The translations under genes were made by a program, and so were the position numbers. 64,000 nucleotides of DNA, from the NCBI GenBank assembly GCA_016787285.1, contig JAEUUV010000235.1, positions 1 through 64,000 of the forward strand, read 5' to 3'. Under the pieces are notes generated by a model. The model was given only the letters and a program-made list of their open reading frames with translations. It had not been told where the DNA came from and ran no database searches. Positions within the stretch are counted from its first letter, which is position 1. Each line of letters begins with the position of its first letter. The DNA comes from Saprospiraceae bacterium (GTDB taxonomy: Bacteria > Bacteroidota > Bacteroidia > Chitinophagales > Saprospiraceae). Below are positions 35,460-43,832 of the stretch, one piece after another.

Positions 35460-36017
35460 CTAAGTCTCCCGCGTCTTCCAGATAACTTCCCCGGCGCCGG
35501 CCAGGTGCCCAAGGTAGCGCGCCAGAATAAAAAAATAGTCCGACAGCCGATTAAGGTATTGCAGCACAGCCGGCTCTACGGGGTCGTGCTCATGCAATGC
35601 CACTACGAGCCGCTCGGCACGCCGGCACACAGTACGGCACACATGGCATAGTGAAACAGTAGGGAAACCGGCCGGCAAGATGAAGTTTTTCAGTTCGGGC
35701 AGATGCTCGTCCATAGCGTCCATCGCATTTTCCAGCAACTGAATATCAGTCTCCCGGATGTCGGGCGGCATGGCATATTCGCCTGCCGGATCGGAAGCCA
35801 GTGTGGCGCCGATGGAGAAGAGCCGGTGCTGGATTTGGTGCAGCAATTCCCGCACCGGCTCGTTGTCGAGAGAGTCGTGGAGCAGCCCGATGAACGCGTT
35901 GAGTTCATCCACTGTGCCGTAAGCATCCACACGGGCGTGGCTTTTGAGCACACGGCTACCTCCGAATAGCCCGGTTTCGCCGGTGTCGCCCGTTTTGGTA
36001 TAAATGCGGAAAGGCAT
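35460..36017 (-). CDS. Cob(I)alamin adenosyltransferase, PduO type
   Basis: A 185-residue enzyme that transfers the adenosyl group of ATP to cob(I)alamin or cob(I)yrinic acid diamide to make coenzyme B12. The ATP-binding N-terminus YTKTGDTGETGLFGG, the VDAYGTVDELNAFIG segment, the LPAGFPTVS turn, the VCRTVCRRAERLVV helix and the YLNRLSDYFFILARY helix identify the PduO family. It may serve salvage of cobalamin, since no B12 synthesis genes are nearby. It lies three bases after the stop of the 36021 gene in the same direction, so the two may be co-transcribed. Confidence 0.94.
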   Translation of the reverse strand: MPFRIYTKTGDTGETGLFGGSRVLKSHARVDAYGTVDELNAFIGLLHDSLDNEPVRELLHQIQHRLFSIGATLASDPAGEYAMPPDIRETDIQLLENAMDAMDEHLPELKNFILPAGFPTVSLCHVCRTVCRRAERLVVALHEHDPVEPAVLQYLNRLSDYFFILARYLGHLAGAGEVIWKTRET

Positions 36018-36020
36018 GGT

Positions 36021-36671
36021 TTAGTTATCCTTGCGCTTTGCCGGTGCTTTTTGTCCGGCATCCGGTTTGCCTGCTCCGGCATCAGTGCCGAAACCCGAGC
36101 CTGCGCCCGTACCGGTATTAAATTGGCCTGCACCTGTTCCAGTACCTGCACCTGTTCCGGTACCCGTACCGAACTGGCCGACTCCGGTGCCCGCACCGGT
36201 CGCAGAATTGGCGGCAGCGGGTTTTTTAGTGGTGTCTTCAATAGCAAACTGAATGTTGTTCAGGGCTTTCCAGGAGTAAGGCGCCCATTCTTCCATTGGT
36301 TTTTTCAGTTCTGCCTTTTGTGAGCGCTCCTGAGCGGCCGTAATCCGGCGCAGCAGTGCGGCTTTCATGTTGGTGCTGCGCGATTTCACTGCCTGGGAAA
36401 AAACCTTGTCGGTGGCGACGGGGATCAGTTCGAGGCAGGTCATAGCATGCTCGTCGGCTTCCGCGTTTTCGAGCAGGCGGATGAATTCAAAAAGTTCAGC
36501 CAACGCCTTGCTGTCCTTGGCGGTGGCTTTTTTGAGCGTGCCCTTGTAGTCAAACCGGGCCTGTTCGGCTACCTGGAGTACGTTATCGGAAACAAAAACT
36601 TTTTTTTGTGCAAAAACAGGGGCTACTGCCAACAGAAGCAGTGCAAGATTCATTAAAAGTGCCTTTTTCAT
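36021..36671 (-). CDS. Secreted protein with Gly/Thr-rich tail, function unknown
   Basis: A 216-residue protein with a signal peptide (LLMNLALLLLAVAPVFAQ). Residues 25-140 form a helical domain without a family I recognise (ALAELFEFIRLLENAEADEH, LRRITAAQERSQKAELKKP). Residues 155-205 are a low-complexity TGTGAG/GTGAGQF-type repeat, encoded by hexamers such as CCGGTA, and the C-terminus is basic (PAKRKDN). The repetitive tail looks like a flexible linker and could vary in length. It is upstream of the adenosyltransferase gene on the same strand with a 3-base gap. Confidence 0.75.
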   Translation of the reverse strand: MKKALLMNLALLLLAVAPVFAQKKVFVSDNVLQVAEQARFDYKGTLKKATAKDSKALAELFEFIRLLENAEADEHAMTCLELIPVATDKVFSQAVKSRSTNMKAALLRRITAAQERSQKAELKKPMEEWAPYSWKALNNIQFAIEDTTKKPAAANSATGAGTGVGQFGTGTGTGAGTGTGAGQFNTGTGAGSGFGTDAGAGKPDAGQKAPAKRKDN

Positions 36672-36809
36672 GGATAACTACGTTGGTGTTTGAAAAATGT
36701 CGGGCAAAGATGGGGTATTCGGGCCACATTCAAATAGTATGGTGTTTTCAAAAAGCCTACTTTTGCGCGCTTTTTCAAATTCACCATTTTAAAAAACAAC
36801 CACACGTTC

Positions 36810-37526
36810 ATGGGACGCGCGTTTGAATTCCGCAAGGAACGCAAGTTTAAGCGTTGGGCCGGTATGGCCAAAACCTTTACCCGCATCGGGCGGGAAATTG
36901 CGCTTGCTGTAAAATCAGGAGGAACCAACCCCGACTATAATCCACGGCTGCGTATTGCCATCCAGAATGCCAAGCAAGCCAATATGCCCAAAACCAACGT
37001 CGAAAACGCCATCAAAAAGGCGGCGGGCAAAGACGCTGAAAACTTTCAGGAGGTCGTGTACGAAGGCTACGGCCCACACGGCATCGCCGTTCTCGTGGAA
37101 ACGGCTACGGATAACCCGACGCGTACAGTAGCCAATGTACGTATGTACTTCGACCGCTGCGGCGGCGCCCTCGGCGTTTCCGGTAGCGTGAGTTACATGT
37201 TCAACCGCAAGGGCGTTTTCAAAGCCAAACAGGAAGGCCAAAAATGGGACGAACTGGAACTGGAACTCATTGATGCCGGCCTGGAGGACATGAAAATGGA
37301 AGACGAAGAGGTCGTGCTCTACACGGACTTTTCCGACTTCGGCGCCATGCAAAAAGCACTCGAAGAACGCGGGATAGAACCGACAAGCGCCCAGTTGGAA
37401 TGGCTACCGACCATGTCGAAAAAACTAAACGACAGCGAGGTAGATCAGGTCATCAAACTCATTGACCGACTCGAAGAGGATGACGATGTACTGAACGTGT
37501 TCCACACAATGGACATGTCGGAGTGA
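36810..37526 (+). CDS. yebC: YebC/PmpR family protein
   Basis: A 238-residue protein of the YebC/TACO1 family. In bacteria these are annotated as transcription regulators, and recent work on the family links them to translation of difficult peptide motifs. Motifs are MGRAFEFRKERKFKRW, KTFTRIGREI, NPRLRIAIQNAKQANMPK and EVVYEGYGPHGIAVLVE. A -7-like TACTTTTG lies at 36758-36765 upstream. It is convergent with the MBL hydrolase gene, six bases apart. Confidence 0.95.
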   Translation: MGRAFEFRKERKFKRWAGMAKTFTRIGREIALAVKSGGTNPDYNPRLRIAIQNAKQANMPKTNVENAIKKAAGKDAENFQEVVYEGYGPHGIAVLVETATDNPTRTVANVRMYFDRCGGALGVSGSVSYMFNRKGVFKAKQEGQKWDELELELIDAGLEDMKMEDEEVVLYTDFSDFGAMQKALEERGIEPTSAQLEWLPTMSKKLNDSEVDQVIKLIDRLEEDDDVLNVFHTMDMSE

Positions 37527-37532
37527 GTAGCC

Positions 37533-38423
37533 CTACGTAGTTTCTCCAAACGGAATGGGTTCCGGCAATACCGGCACATTGTCTGGGTCCCAAGTCCAGA
37601 GGCCCTGTTCATGCTCTTTGCGCAGGAGCGTGATATTCGCTTCATGCTCCTTTCGCTGCATCCTCGGAAATTGGTAGCGCCCCAGAAAAGTTTCTTCATC
37701 GAAGGGCGTGCCCATAGCGATGCTTTCGCGCAGCGCATAAATGTAGGCCAGGCTGTCGGTGCGGCGTTGCAGCCAGTCGTTGATGGTGAGTGCCGGCGCG
37801 CCATGTCCCGGGATGAGGCGGGTGAACCAATTGCGGTCGTGTATGCGCGGGAGTTTTTCCAGGGTCTTGACGTACTCCACGCTGCTGTGGTAGATGAATG
37901 GAAATTCGATGTTGGACAAGTAGTCGCCCGCAATGCACAAGCCCAGTTGCCACACCACCACCATCATGCTGTCGGCGGTATGGCCGGGGGTTAGGTAAAA
38001 CGCCATTTTGGTGCTCAGGTGCCGGTACTGCACCGCATCGCGGTACACCTTGAAGTCAGGTACCGGGTATTCCAGCGGGTAGGATCGTTTGATGTAGTAC
38101 TGCTCGTCGAACTCGAACATTTGCTCCAGAATGGCTATTCGCTTCGGGTTTTCGGCCATGGTTTCGCTCATAAATACCTTGTCGGCCCGAAAGGCTTTGT
38201 ACCCGATGATGTGGTCGAAGTCGGAGTGGGTGAAGACCAGGAAGACAGAGCGGTCTTCGCGAATAGACTCAACGTACTCCCGAATCGCGGCCACTTCGTC
38301 GGGCAGCAATGCAGGGTCTACCACCAGCACAAGGTCGTCCGTTCGGACCACGGTCGAGTTGGTCTGGTACAGGGCGCTTTGAAAAATGGTGACGTTCGGG
38401 TCTCTGAAAAGAATCTTGCTCAT
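37533..38423 (-). CDS. MBL-fold metallo-hydrolase
   Basis: A 296-residue metallo-beta-lactamase-fold hydrolase without a signal peptide. The metal-binding motif THSDFDHIIG corresponds to HxDxDH-like in the fold. Further metal ligands are expected in LTPGHTADSMMVVV (His), CIAGDYLSN (Asp) and LIPGHGAP (His). The substrate cannot be told from the sequence. The gene is divergent from der and convergent with yebC. Confidence 0.88.
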   Translation of the reverse strand: MSKILFRDPNVTIFQSALYQTNSTVVRTDDLVLVVDPALLPDEVAAIREYVESIREDRSVFLVFTHSDFDHIIGYKAFRADKVFMSETMAENPKRIAILEQMFEFDEQYYIKRSYPLEYPVPDFKVYRDAVQYRHLSTKMAFYLTPGHTADSMMVVVWQLGLCIAGDYLSNIEFPFIYHSSVEYVKTLEKLPRIHDRNWFTRLIPGHGAPALTINDWLQRRTDSLAYIYALRESIAMGTPFDEETFLGRYQFPRMQRKEHEANITLLRKEHEQGLWTWDPDNVPVLPEPIPFGETT

Positions 38424-38583
38424 TACGGCTCTCGGATTGGAATGGCTGGGGAGTGTGCAGCAAGAGTAACTGGGAAAACGCTACCTTTGTGCCCTTCAAA
38501 ATCGCAGGAAATGATTTTTGTGCAGCACGCTGCGGCACAAATGTATAAAAAACCAGACCCCCTGCCCAAACACCGCTCAAAAA

Positions 38584-39885
38584 ATGGGAAATATAGTTGC
38601 CATAGTAGGCCGACCAAACGTAGGTAAATCCACGCTGTACAACCGCCTCGTTGGTTCACGAGATGCTATCACGGACGATTTTTCGGGCGTGACGCGTGAT
38701 CGCAAGTACGGTTTTTGCGAATGGAACGGCAAACGCTTCACGGTGGTGGACACCGGAGGTTTTGTACACGGCTCCAACGATGTGTTCGAGGCCGCCATCC
38801 GCGACCAGGCTCGCGTAGCCATCGAGGAAGCCGCCGTGATTTTATTTATGGTGGATGCCCAAACGGGCATAACCGACCTGGACGCGGAATTGGCCAAACT
38901 GCTGCGCCGCTCTACCAAGCCGGTTTTCTTAGTGGTCAACAAGGTGGACAGTCACCGCAGCCTCATGGAAGCCAACGAATTCTGGGGACTGGGCTTCGAG
39001 GAAACTCATTTCGTGGCGTCCATCAGCGGTAGCGGCACGGGTGACCTTCTGGATGTGGTCGTAGAGCACATCCACAACGAGCCGGAACTGGAAACGGAAT
39101 TGCCCAAATTTGCTATTATCGGTCGGCCTAACGTGGGAAAATCGTCCCTCACAAATGCCCTGCTGGGCGAGGAGCGCAACATCGTGACATCCGTAGCCGG
39201 CACCACCCGCGACCCAATTCATAGCACCTACAACAAGTACGGCAAAGAGTTTATACTCATTGATACGGCGGGCATTCGCAAGAAAAGCAAGGTGGAGGAA
39301 GACCTCGAGTTTTACTCCGTCATGCGAGCCATTCGTGCTGTGGAAGAGGCCGATGTGTGCTTACTGGTGCTGGACGCTACGCAGGGCATTGAGGCGCAGG
39401 ACCTCAATATCCTGCGGCTGGCGCAAAAACGGCATAAGGGCATCGTGATTCTCGTGAACAAGTGGGACTTGATGATTAAAGAAACCAATACTGCCCGAGA
39501 TTACGAGGCGGCCATTAAAAAACGCCTCGAGCCCTTCGACGACGTGCCGGTATTGTTTATTTCGGCGCTTGATAAGCAGCGAATTTTCAAAGCCGTGGAC
39601 GCCGCGATGGAGGTGTACGCCAACCGCACCCAAAAAATTAAGACCTCGGAACTCAACGAACTCATGCTCGACATCATTGAACGCATGCCGCCGCCTTCGG
39701 TCAAAGGCCGCTATCCGAAGTTCAAATACGTTACACAGTTGCCGACGCACTATCCCTCATTTGCCTTTTTTGTAAACAACCCGAACTGGGTACGCGAGTC
39801 GTACAAACTGTTTCTCGAAAACCAGTTGCGCAAAAACTTCAACTTCACCGGTGTGCCGATTGAGGTGTACATGCGTGCCAAATAG
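38584..39885 (+). CDS. der: GTPase Der (EngA)
   Basis: A 433-residue essential ribosome-assembly GTPase with two tandem G domains and a C-terminal KH-like domain. G1 motifs are GRPNVGKS at residues 9-16 and again near 180; G3 is DTGGF and DTAGI; G4 is NKVD and NKWD. The C-terminus has KFKYVTQLPTHYPSFAFFVN. The ATG at 38584 gives the standard N-terminus; a longer frame from 38518 has no support. A -7-like TACCTTTG lies at 38482-38489. Confidence 0.97.
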   Translation: MGNIVAIVGRPNVGKSTLYNRLVGSRDAITDDFSGVTRDRKYGFCEWNGKRFTVVDTGGFVHGSNDVFEAAIRDQARVAIEEAAVILFMVDAQTGITDLDAELAKLLRRSTKPVFLVVNKVDSHRSLMEANEFWGLGFEETHFVASISGSGTGDLLDVVVEHIHNEPELETELPKFAIIGRPNVGKSSLTNALLGEERNIVTSVAGTTRDPIHSTYNKYGKEFILIDTAGIRKKSKVEEDLEFYSVMRAIRAVEEADVCLLVLDATQGIEAQDLNILRLAQKRHKGIVILVNKWDLMIKETNTARDYEAAIKKRLEPFDDVPVLFISALDKQRIFKAVDAAMEVYANRTQKIKTSELNELMLDIIERMPPPSVKGRYPKFKYVTQLPTHYPSFAFFVNNPNWVRESYKLFLENQLRKNFNFTGVPIEVYMRAK

Positions 39886-39910
39886 GGCGGCTGGCGGTTG
39901 CTCAGGAAAG

Positions 39911-39932
39911 CCAACTGCCAACTGCCAACTGC
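39911..39932 (+). repeat. CCAACTG-word repeat (family E)
   Basis: Three tandem copies of the heptamer CCAACTG plus one base, ending seven bases before the ATG of the lipoprotein gene. It resembles the other word repeats in period and position but has a different unit. Confidence 0.7.
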
Positions 39933-39939
39933 AATAAAC

Positions 39940-40806
39940 ATGAAACGACTTACAATTTTCGCCCTTTTCAGCCTCTTTTTCTCCGCCTGTACCGACGAGG
40001 AAGAACGTATTCCCGCTTACGTGCGCGTCGAACCGTTCACGGTAAACGCCATTGGCGGTACGGGCTGGCAAAAAATCACAGAAGGCTGGGTGTACGTCAA
40101 CGACCGATTCCTTGGCGGATACACCCTCCCGGCGCTGGTGCCGGTGCTGGACGAGGGAGAAGGCGATATTCTCGTGTTCCCGGGCGTGAAGGAAAACGGG
40201 TTGCTTCAGACGCCGGGTTTGTACCCGTTTCTGGCCCGGCATGAGGGCAAGGTGATGCTGACACCGGGCCAAACGACCATCCTGCAACCTGTTACGCAGT
40301 ATTTGCCGGAGGCCGTTTTCCCCTGGACGGTGGATCGGACGACCTTCAACAGCACGACTGTGGTGCTGCAAGATCGCGACGGCGATCCGGCCACGACATT
40401 TGAACTCGTGACGAACGGCGCTTTTGACGGCCGATCTGTAAAACTCGCGGTAGATACGGCGCATATCGTCAATGAAATTGTGACCGAAGTTGTCGGAAAC
40501 CTGCCTAACACGGGAGACCGACCTGTCTGGCTGGAATTACACTACAGAAACAACCTGCCCTTTGAACTCTGGCTGTTGGGTACCGATTCAAACGGCTCCA
40601 ACGAACAGGCACAGCCGGTTTACCAGTTTGCCACCTCGGAAAACTGGAATAAGATTTATATCAACCTGACGGAGTTTCTGGTGGCCTTGCAAAAGTCAAA
40701 CCACCGCCTTTTTTTTCGGGTAACCTTGCAAAAAAACATTAACGGTCAGTTTGATCAACTAAATGGCGAAGCATTACTGGATAACATGCGCCTCGTTCAT
40801 TTCTAA
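39940..40806 (+). CDS. Lipoprotein of unknown function
   Basis: A 288-residue protein with a lipoprotein signal (LTIFALFSLFFSAC, Cys17). The mature part is beta-rich: RIPAYVRVEPFTVNAIGGTGWQKITEGWVYVND starts a domain seen in Bacteroidota surface lipoproteins, and the second half (LELHYRNNLPFELWLLG, WNKIYINLTEFLVAL) is jelly-roll-like. I do not recognise a function. The ATG follows the CCAACTG repeat. Its stop is directly followed by the TTG start of the next gene, so translational coupling is likely. Confidence 0.78.
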   Translation: MKRLTIFALFSLFFSACTDEEERIPAYVRVEPFTVNAIGGTGWQKITEGWVYVNDRFLGGYTLPALVPVLDEGEGDILVFPGVKENGLLQTPGLYPFLARHEGKVMLTPGQTTILQPVTQYLPEAVFPWTVDRTTFNSTTVVLQDRDGDPATTFELVTNGAFDGRSVKLAVDTAHIVNEIVTEVVGNLPNTGDRPVWLELHYRNNLPFELWLLGTDSNGSNEQAQPVYQFATSENWNKIYINLTEFLVALQKSNHRLFFRVTLQKNINGQFDQLNGEALLDNMRLVHF

Positions 40807-42255
40807 TTGTTTGTTCACATTACAACGAAACCAGCCTTGTCGCGCCAACAACGCCAACGCGATACCCAATTGTACGCCTTTGCCGATTTCCTGATGGCTA
40901 TGGCAGCGTGGGTTCTTTTTTTCCTGCATCGGAAAAAAATGGAGGGCGTTCCATTGTCCTGGAACGTACTCGACGATTCCAACCTGCTCCATGGGATGCT
41001 GATTATCCCGGTAGGTTGGGTGTTGTTGTACGCCATTTTCGACCATTACACCGACGTTTACCGGCTCTCGCGCCTGACTACCCTGAGTCGTACCTTTTTC
41101 CTGTCGTTTCTCGGTATCCTTTTCCTGTTCTTTTCCCTGATCCTCGATGATGTGGTGCGAGATTACCGCACCTACTACCACTCGTTTGTCACACTTTTCT
41201 CCCTGCATTTCCTGCTGACCTCTTTCTTGCGCATGGTGTTGCTCACCCGGGCCAGCCGACGGCTGAAAGCGGGCAAGGTTTCGTTCAACACGCTTTTGGT
41301 GGGGGGCAACCAGAACGCGCTCGATTTGTATCAGGACATCAGCAGCCGCAAAAAAAGCCTGGGAAACAAATTCATCGGGTACATTGATACCAATGGTGGG
41401 CACCAAATGCTCGCTGCGCACCTGCCCCGACTCGGTACGCTTAACGACCTTCCGACCGTGATCCGCGAACATCAGGTGGAGGAGGTGATTATTGCCATCG
41501 AAACGAGCGAACACAACCTGCTGCGAAATATCCTGAACACCCTGTTCGATTTCGGTGAGCAGGTATTGGTAAAAATTATCCCTGACATGTACGACATTTT
41601 GCTCGGTTCGGTCAAAATGACGCACGTGTACGGCGCCGTGCTCATCGAAGTCCGGCAGGAACTCATGCCCAAGTGGCAACGCGGTATCAAGCGGGCACTG
41701 GATGTAGTCGTCAGCCTGACCGTGCTGGTGTTGTTGTCGCCGCTGTTGCTGTACATCGCTTTTCGAGTCAGACTCTCTTCCTCCGGGCCGATACTTTTCC
41801 GGCAGGAGCGTGTCGGCCTGCACGGCAGGCCGTTCACGATTTTCAAGTTTCGGTCCATGTACACCGATGCCGAGAAGTACGGGCCGCAGTTGTCGCAGGA
41901 AAACGATCCGCGCTGCACACCCTGGGGAGCGGTAATGCGGAAGTGGCGACTGGATGAAATCCCCAACTTCCTGAACGTCTTGCAGGGCGATATGTCGCTT
42001 GTGGGTCCGAGGCCTGAGCGCCGGCATTTTATTGATCAGATCGTGGAACACAACCCGCATTACCGGCACCTGCTGAAGGTGCGCCCGGGCATCACCTCGT
42101 GGGGACAGGTGAAATACGGTTATGCTTCCACCGTGGACGAAATGCTCCAGCGACTCAAGTTTGACCTGTTGTACATCGAAAACATGTCGCTCGCACTCGA
42201 TTTTAAAATCATGTTTTACACGGCGTTGGTGCTGCTTCAGGGGCGGGGCAAATAG
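40807..42255 (+). CDS. Polyprenyl glycosylphosphotransferase (sugar transferase)
   Basis: A 482-residue membrane enzyme that starts surface-polysaccharide synthesis by moving a sugar-phosphate from a nucleotide sugar to undecaprenyl phosphate. About four N-terminal helices (residues 25-150), a CoA-binding-like Rossmann region (NTLLVGGNQNALDLYQDI), one more helix (LDVVVSLTVLVLLSPLLL) and the catalytic bacterial sugar transferase domain follow (FKFRSMYTDAEKYGPQ, LDEIPNFLNVLQGDMSLVGPRPE). The start codon is probably TTG (40807), right after the previous stop; a TTG at 40837 is possible. No ATG precedes the first membrane helix. It is followed by a glycosyltransferase gene. Confidence 0.9.
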   Translation: MFVHITTKPALSRQQRQRDTQLYAFADFLMAMAAWVLFFLHRKKMEGVPLSWNVLDDSNLLHGMLIIPVGWVLLYAIFDHYTDVYRLSRLTTLSRTFFLSFLGILFLFFSLILDDVVRDYRTYYHSFVTLFSLHFLLTSFLRMVLLTRASRRLKAGKVSFNTLLVGGNQNALDLYQDISSRKKSLGNKFIGYIDTNGGHQMLAAHLPRLGTLNDLPTVIREHQVEEVIIAIETSEHNLLRNILNTLFDFGEQVLVKIIPDMYDILLGSVKMTHVYGAVLIEVRQELMPKWQRGIKRALDVVVSLTVLVLLSPLLLYIAFRVRLSSSGPILFRQERVGLHGRPFTIFKFRSMYTDAEKYGPQLSQENDPRCTPWGAVMRKWRLDEIPNFLNVLQGDMSLVGPRPERRHFIDQIVEHNPHYRHLLKVRPGITSWGQVKYGYASTVDEMLQRLKFDLLYIENMSLALDFKIMFYTALVLLQGRGK

Positions 42256-42272
42256 GCCGGAATTCATAGCGC

Positions 42273-43439
42273 ATGGCAACCATCGTGCTCACGGTCACCA
42301 ACGATCTGACATTCGACCAGCGAATGCAACGGATTTGCACGACACTTGCCGAGGCGGGCTATCAGGTGGAACTGGTGGGGCGCGAACTGCCACGATCGCT
42401 TCCCCTTGATGTGCAAGCCTTCCGGCAAAAACGGCTGCGCTGCCGTTTTCACAAAGGGTTTCTGTTTTATGCCGAATACAGCATCCGGTTGTGGGCGTAC
42501 CTGATGCGGGCGCCCTGCGACGCGGTTTGCTCGGTTGATCTCGATACGTTGCCTGCGGGTTGTGTGGCGACCTTGCTGCGCCGCAAAAAGCGCATGTTCG
42601 ACGCGCACGAGTATTTCACCGAGGTGCCGGAGGTGGTACACCGTCCGGTGGTCAGGTCTTTTTGGGAAATGGTGGCCAGGATATTTCTCCCGTTTTACCG
42701 CGACGCATACACGGTCGGCCCCGCATTGGCAGCTATTTTTGAAAAAAAATACGGTATCGCGTTCGGGGTGGTGCGGAATATGCCCGGGCGTTTGCCTCTA
42801 TCTCCCCGGCCGATGGGCGATCTGGCATTGCTCTTCCAGCAGGCCACCTTGAGTGCCAGGTCAACCAGTCAAACAGTCAACCAGTCAACCAAAGTTTTAC
42901 TCTACCAGGGCGCCCTGAACGCCGCAAGGGGCATCGAGCAAATGCTGAAGGCTATGCAGCGACTGGAGGGGGTTGAACTTTGGCTCGCCGGCGAGGGAGA
43001 TTTGTCGGAATCGCTGCGAAAAATGGCCGCAGACCTTGGCGCGCAGGATCGGGTGCGTTTCCTGGGCTATGTCAAACCTGCCGACCTGAAAGCGCTGACC
43101 GCTCAGGCCTGGCTCGGCATCAACGTGCTGGAAAATACCGGCTTGAGTTATTACTACTCGCTGGCAAATAAATTTTTCGACTATGTGCAGGCGGGCGTGC
43201 CGGTACTGACCATGAATTTTCCGGAGTACCGGGCGCTGAATGCGCAATACGAAGTGGCGATACTGCTGGACGACCTGTCGCCCGAGGCTATCGAAAAGGC
43301 TGTCAGAGAATTGGTGGTAAACCCCGCTGCATACGAGCGTCTGAGCGAAGCCACACTGCTTGCCCGTGAACAATGGAACTGGGAAAACGAACGGCAGCAC
43401 CTGCTGCGCTACTGGCGAGAGTTATTTGCCAGACAATGA
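42273..43439 (+). CDS. GT-B glycosyltransferase (GT4-like) with repeat-encoded linker
   Basis: A 388-residue glycosyltransferase of the GT-B fold. The N-terminal domain has VLTVTNDLTFDQRMQRICTTLAEAGYQVELVG and DAHEYFTEVPE. The C-terminal domain begins at KVLLYQGALNAARGIEQML and carries LWLAGEGDLSESLRKMA and the acidic nucleotide-sugar segment. Between them residues 197-207 (STSQTVNQSTK) are encoded by a family C repeat block. The gene starts 17 bases after the sugar transferase gene and is probably in the same operon, adding a sugar to the lipid-linked intermediate; the sugar is unknown. Confidence 0.9.
   Translation: MATIVLTVTNDLTFDQRMQRICTTLAEAGYQVELVGRELPRSLPLDVQAFRQKRLRCRFHKGFLFYAEYSIRLWAYLMRAPCDAVCSVDLDTLPAGCVATLLRRKKRMFDAHEYFTEVPEVVHRPVVRSFWEMVARIFLPFYRDAYTVGPALAAIFEKKYGIAFGVVRNMPGRLPLSPRPMGDLALLFQQATLSARSTSQTVNQSTKVLLYQGALNAARGIEQMLKAMQRLEGVELWLAGEGDLSESLRKMAADLGAQDRVRFLGYVKPADLKALTAQAWLGINVLENTGLSYYYSLANKFFDYVQAGVPVLTMNFPEYRALNAQYEVAILLDDLSPEAIEKAVRELVVNPAAYERLSEATLLAREQWNWENERQHLLRYWRELFARQ
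42861..42892 (+). repeat. TCAACCAG-word repeat (family C), copy 2, inside a CDS
   Basis: Four 8-base units (TCAACCAG, TCAAACAG, TCAACCAG, TCAACCAA) lie in the linker of the glycosyltransferase. Although 32 bases is not a multiple of three, the frame is intact through it. Confidence 0.8.
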
Positions 43440-43441
43440 GA

Positions 43442-43753
43442 CTACAGGCCGTACTCCCGCTCCACCTTGCAAATTCGTACCCGGTACGACCGGTACCAGG
43501 TGGATTTTCCCAATTCCTGAGCGATCTGGTGGTCGGTATGCGCCTTCCAGTTTCGGATAGATTCTAGGTCCAGCCAGTAGGATACCGTAATGCCGATTTC
43601 ATTCCTGGCCGACTCTTCGCCAAGATAGCCGGGTTGTTCGGCGGCAAGGTCAAGCATGCGTTGGGCTGTGACGGCATAACCGGCGTCGGTCTCCGTGCGC
43701 ACGGATGTGAAAATGACGGCGTAGTAGGGTGGGAGAGGTGTGGCGGCGAGCAT
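43442..43753 (-). CDS. Antibiotic biosynthesis monooxygenase (ABM) domain protein
   Basis: A 103-residue single-domain protein of the dimeric alpha/beta-barrel ABM family: YYAVIFTSVRTETDAGYAVTAQRMLDLAAEQPGYLG, then WLDLESIRNWKAHTDHQIAQELG. The conserved W-K-H cluster near residues 73-80 is in place. The name is historical; many members are haem-degrading or of unknown function. It is convergent with the glycosyltransferase gene, two bases apart, and follows the ilvE terminator. Confidence 0.88.
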   Translation of the reverse strand: MLAATPLPPYYAVIFTSVRTETDAGYAVTAQRMLDLAAEQPGYLGEESARNEIGITVSYWLDLESIRNWKAHTDHQIAQELGKSTWYRSYRVRICKVEREYGL

Positions 43754-43760
43754 AGGCGTT

Positions 43761-43797
43761 GAAAAAACAGGCGCCCAAAGGTTTTCCTTCGGGCGCC
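43761..43797 (-). terminator. Intrinsic terminator after ilvE (minus strand)
   Basis: A 12-base stem GGCGCCCGAAGG with CCTTTGGGCGCC (one mismatch) around a 4-base loop; on the minus strand it is followed by TGTTTTTT. It separates ilvE from the ABM gene. Confidence 0.85.
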
Positions 43798-43832
43798 GGA
43801 CTATGTTGTAATCTTTTGAAGATCAGATTGGA

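Noticed and set aside
40774..42279. A 501-codon minus-strand frame opposite the sugar transferase gene
   Set aside because: The plus strand encodes a full polyprenyl glycosylphosphotransferase; the opposite frame has no domain.
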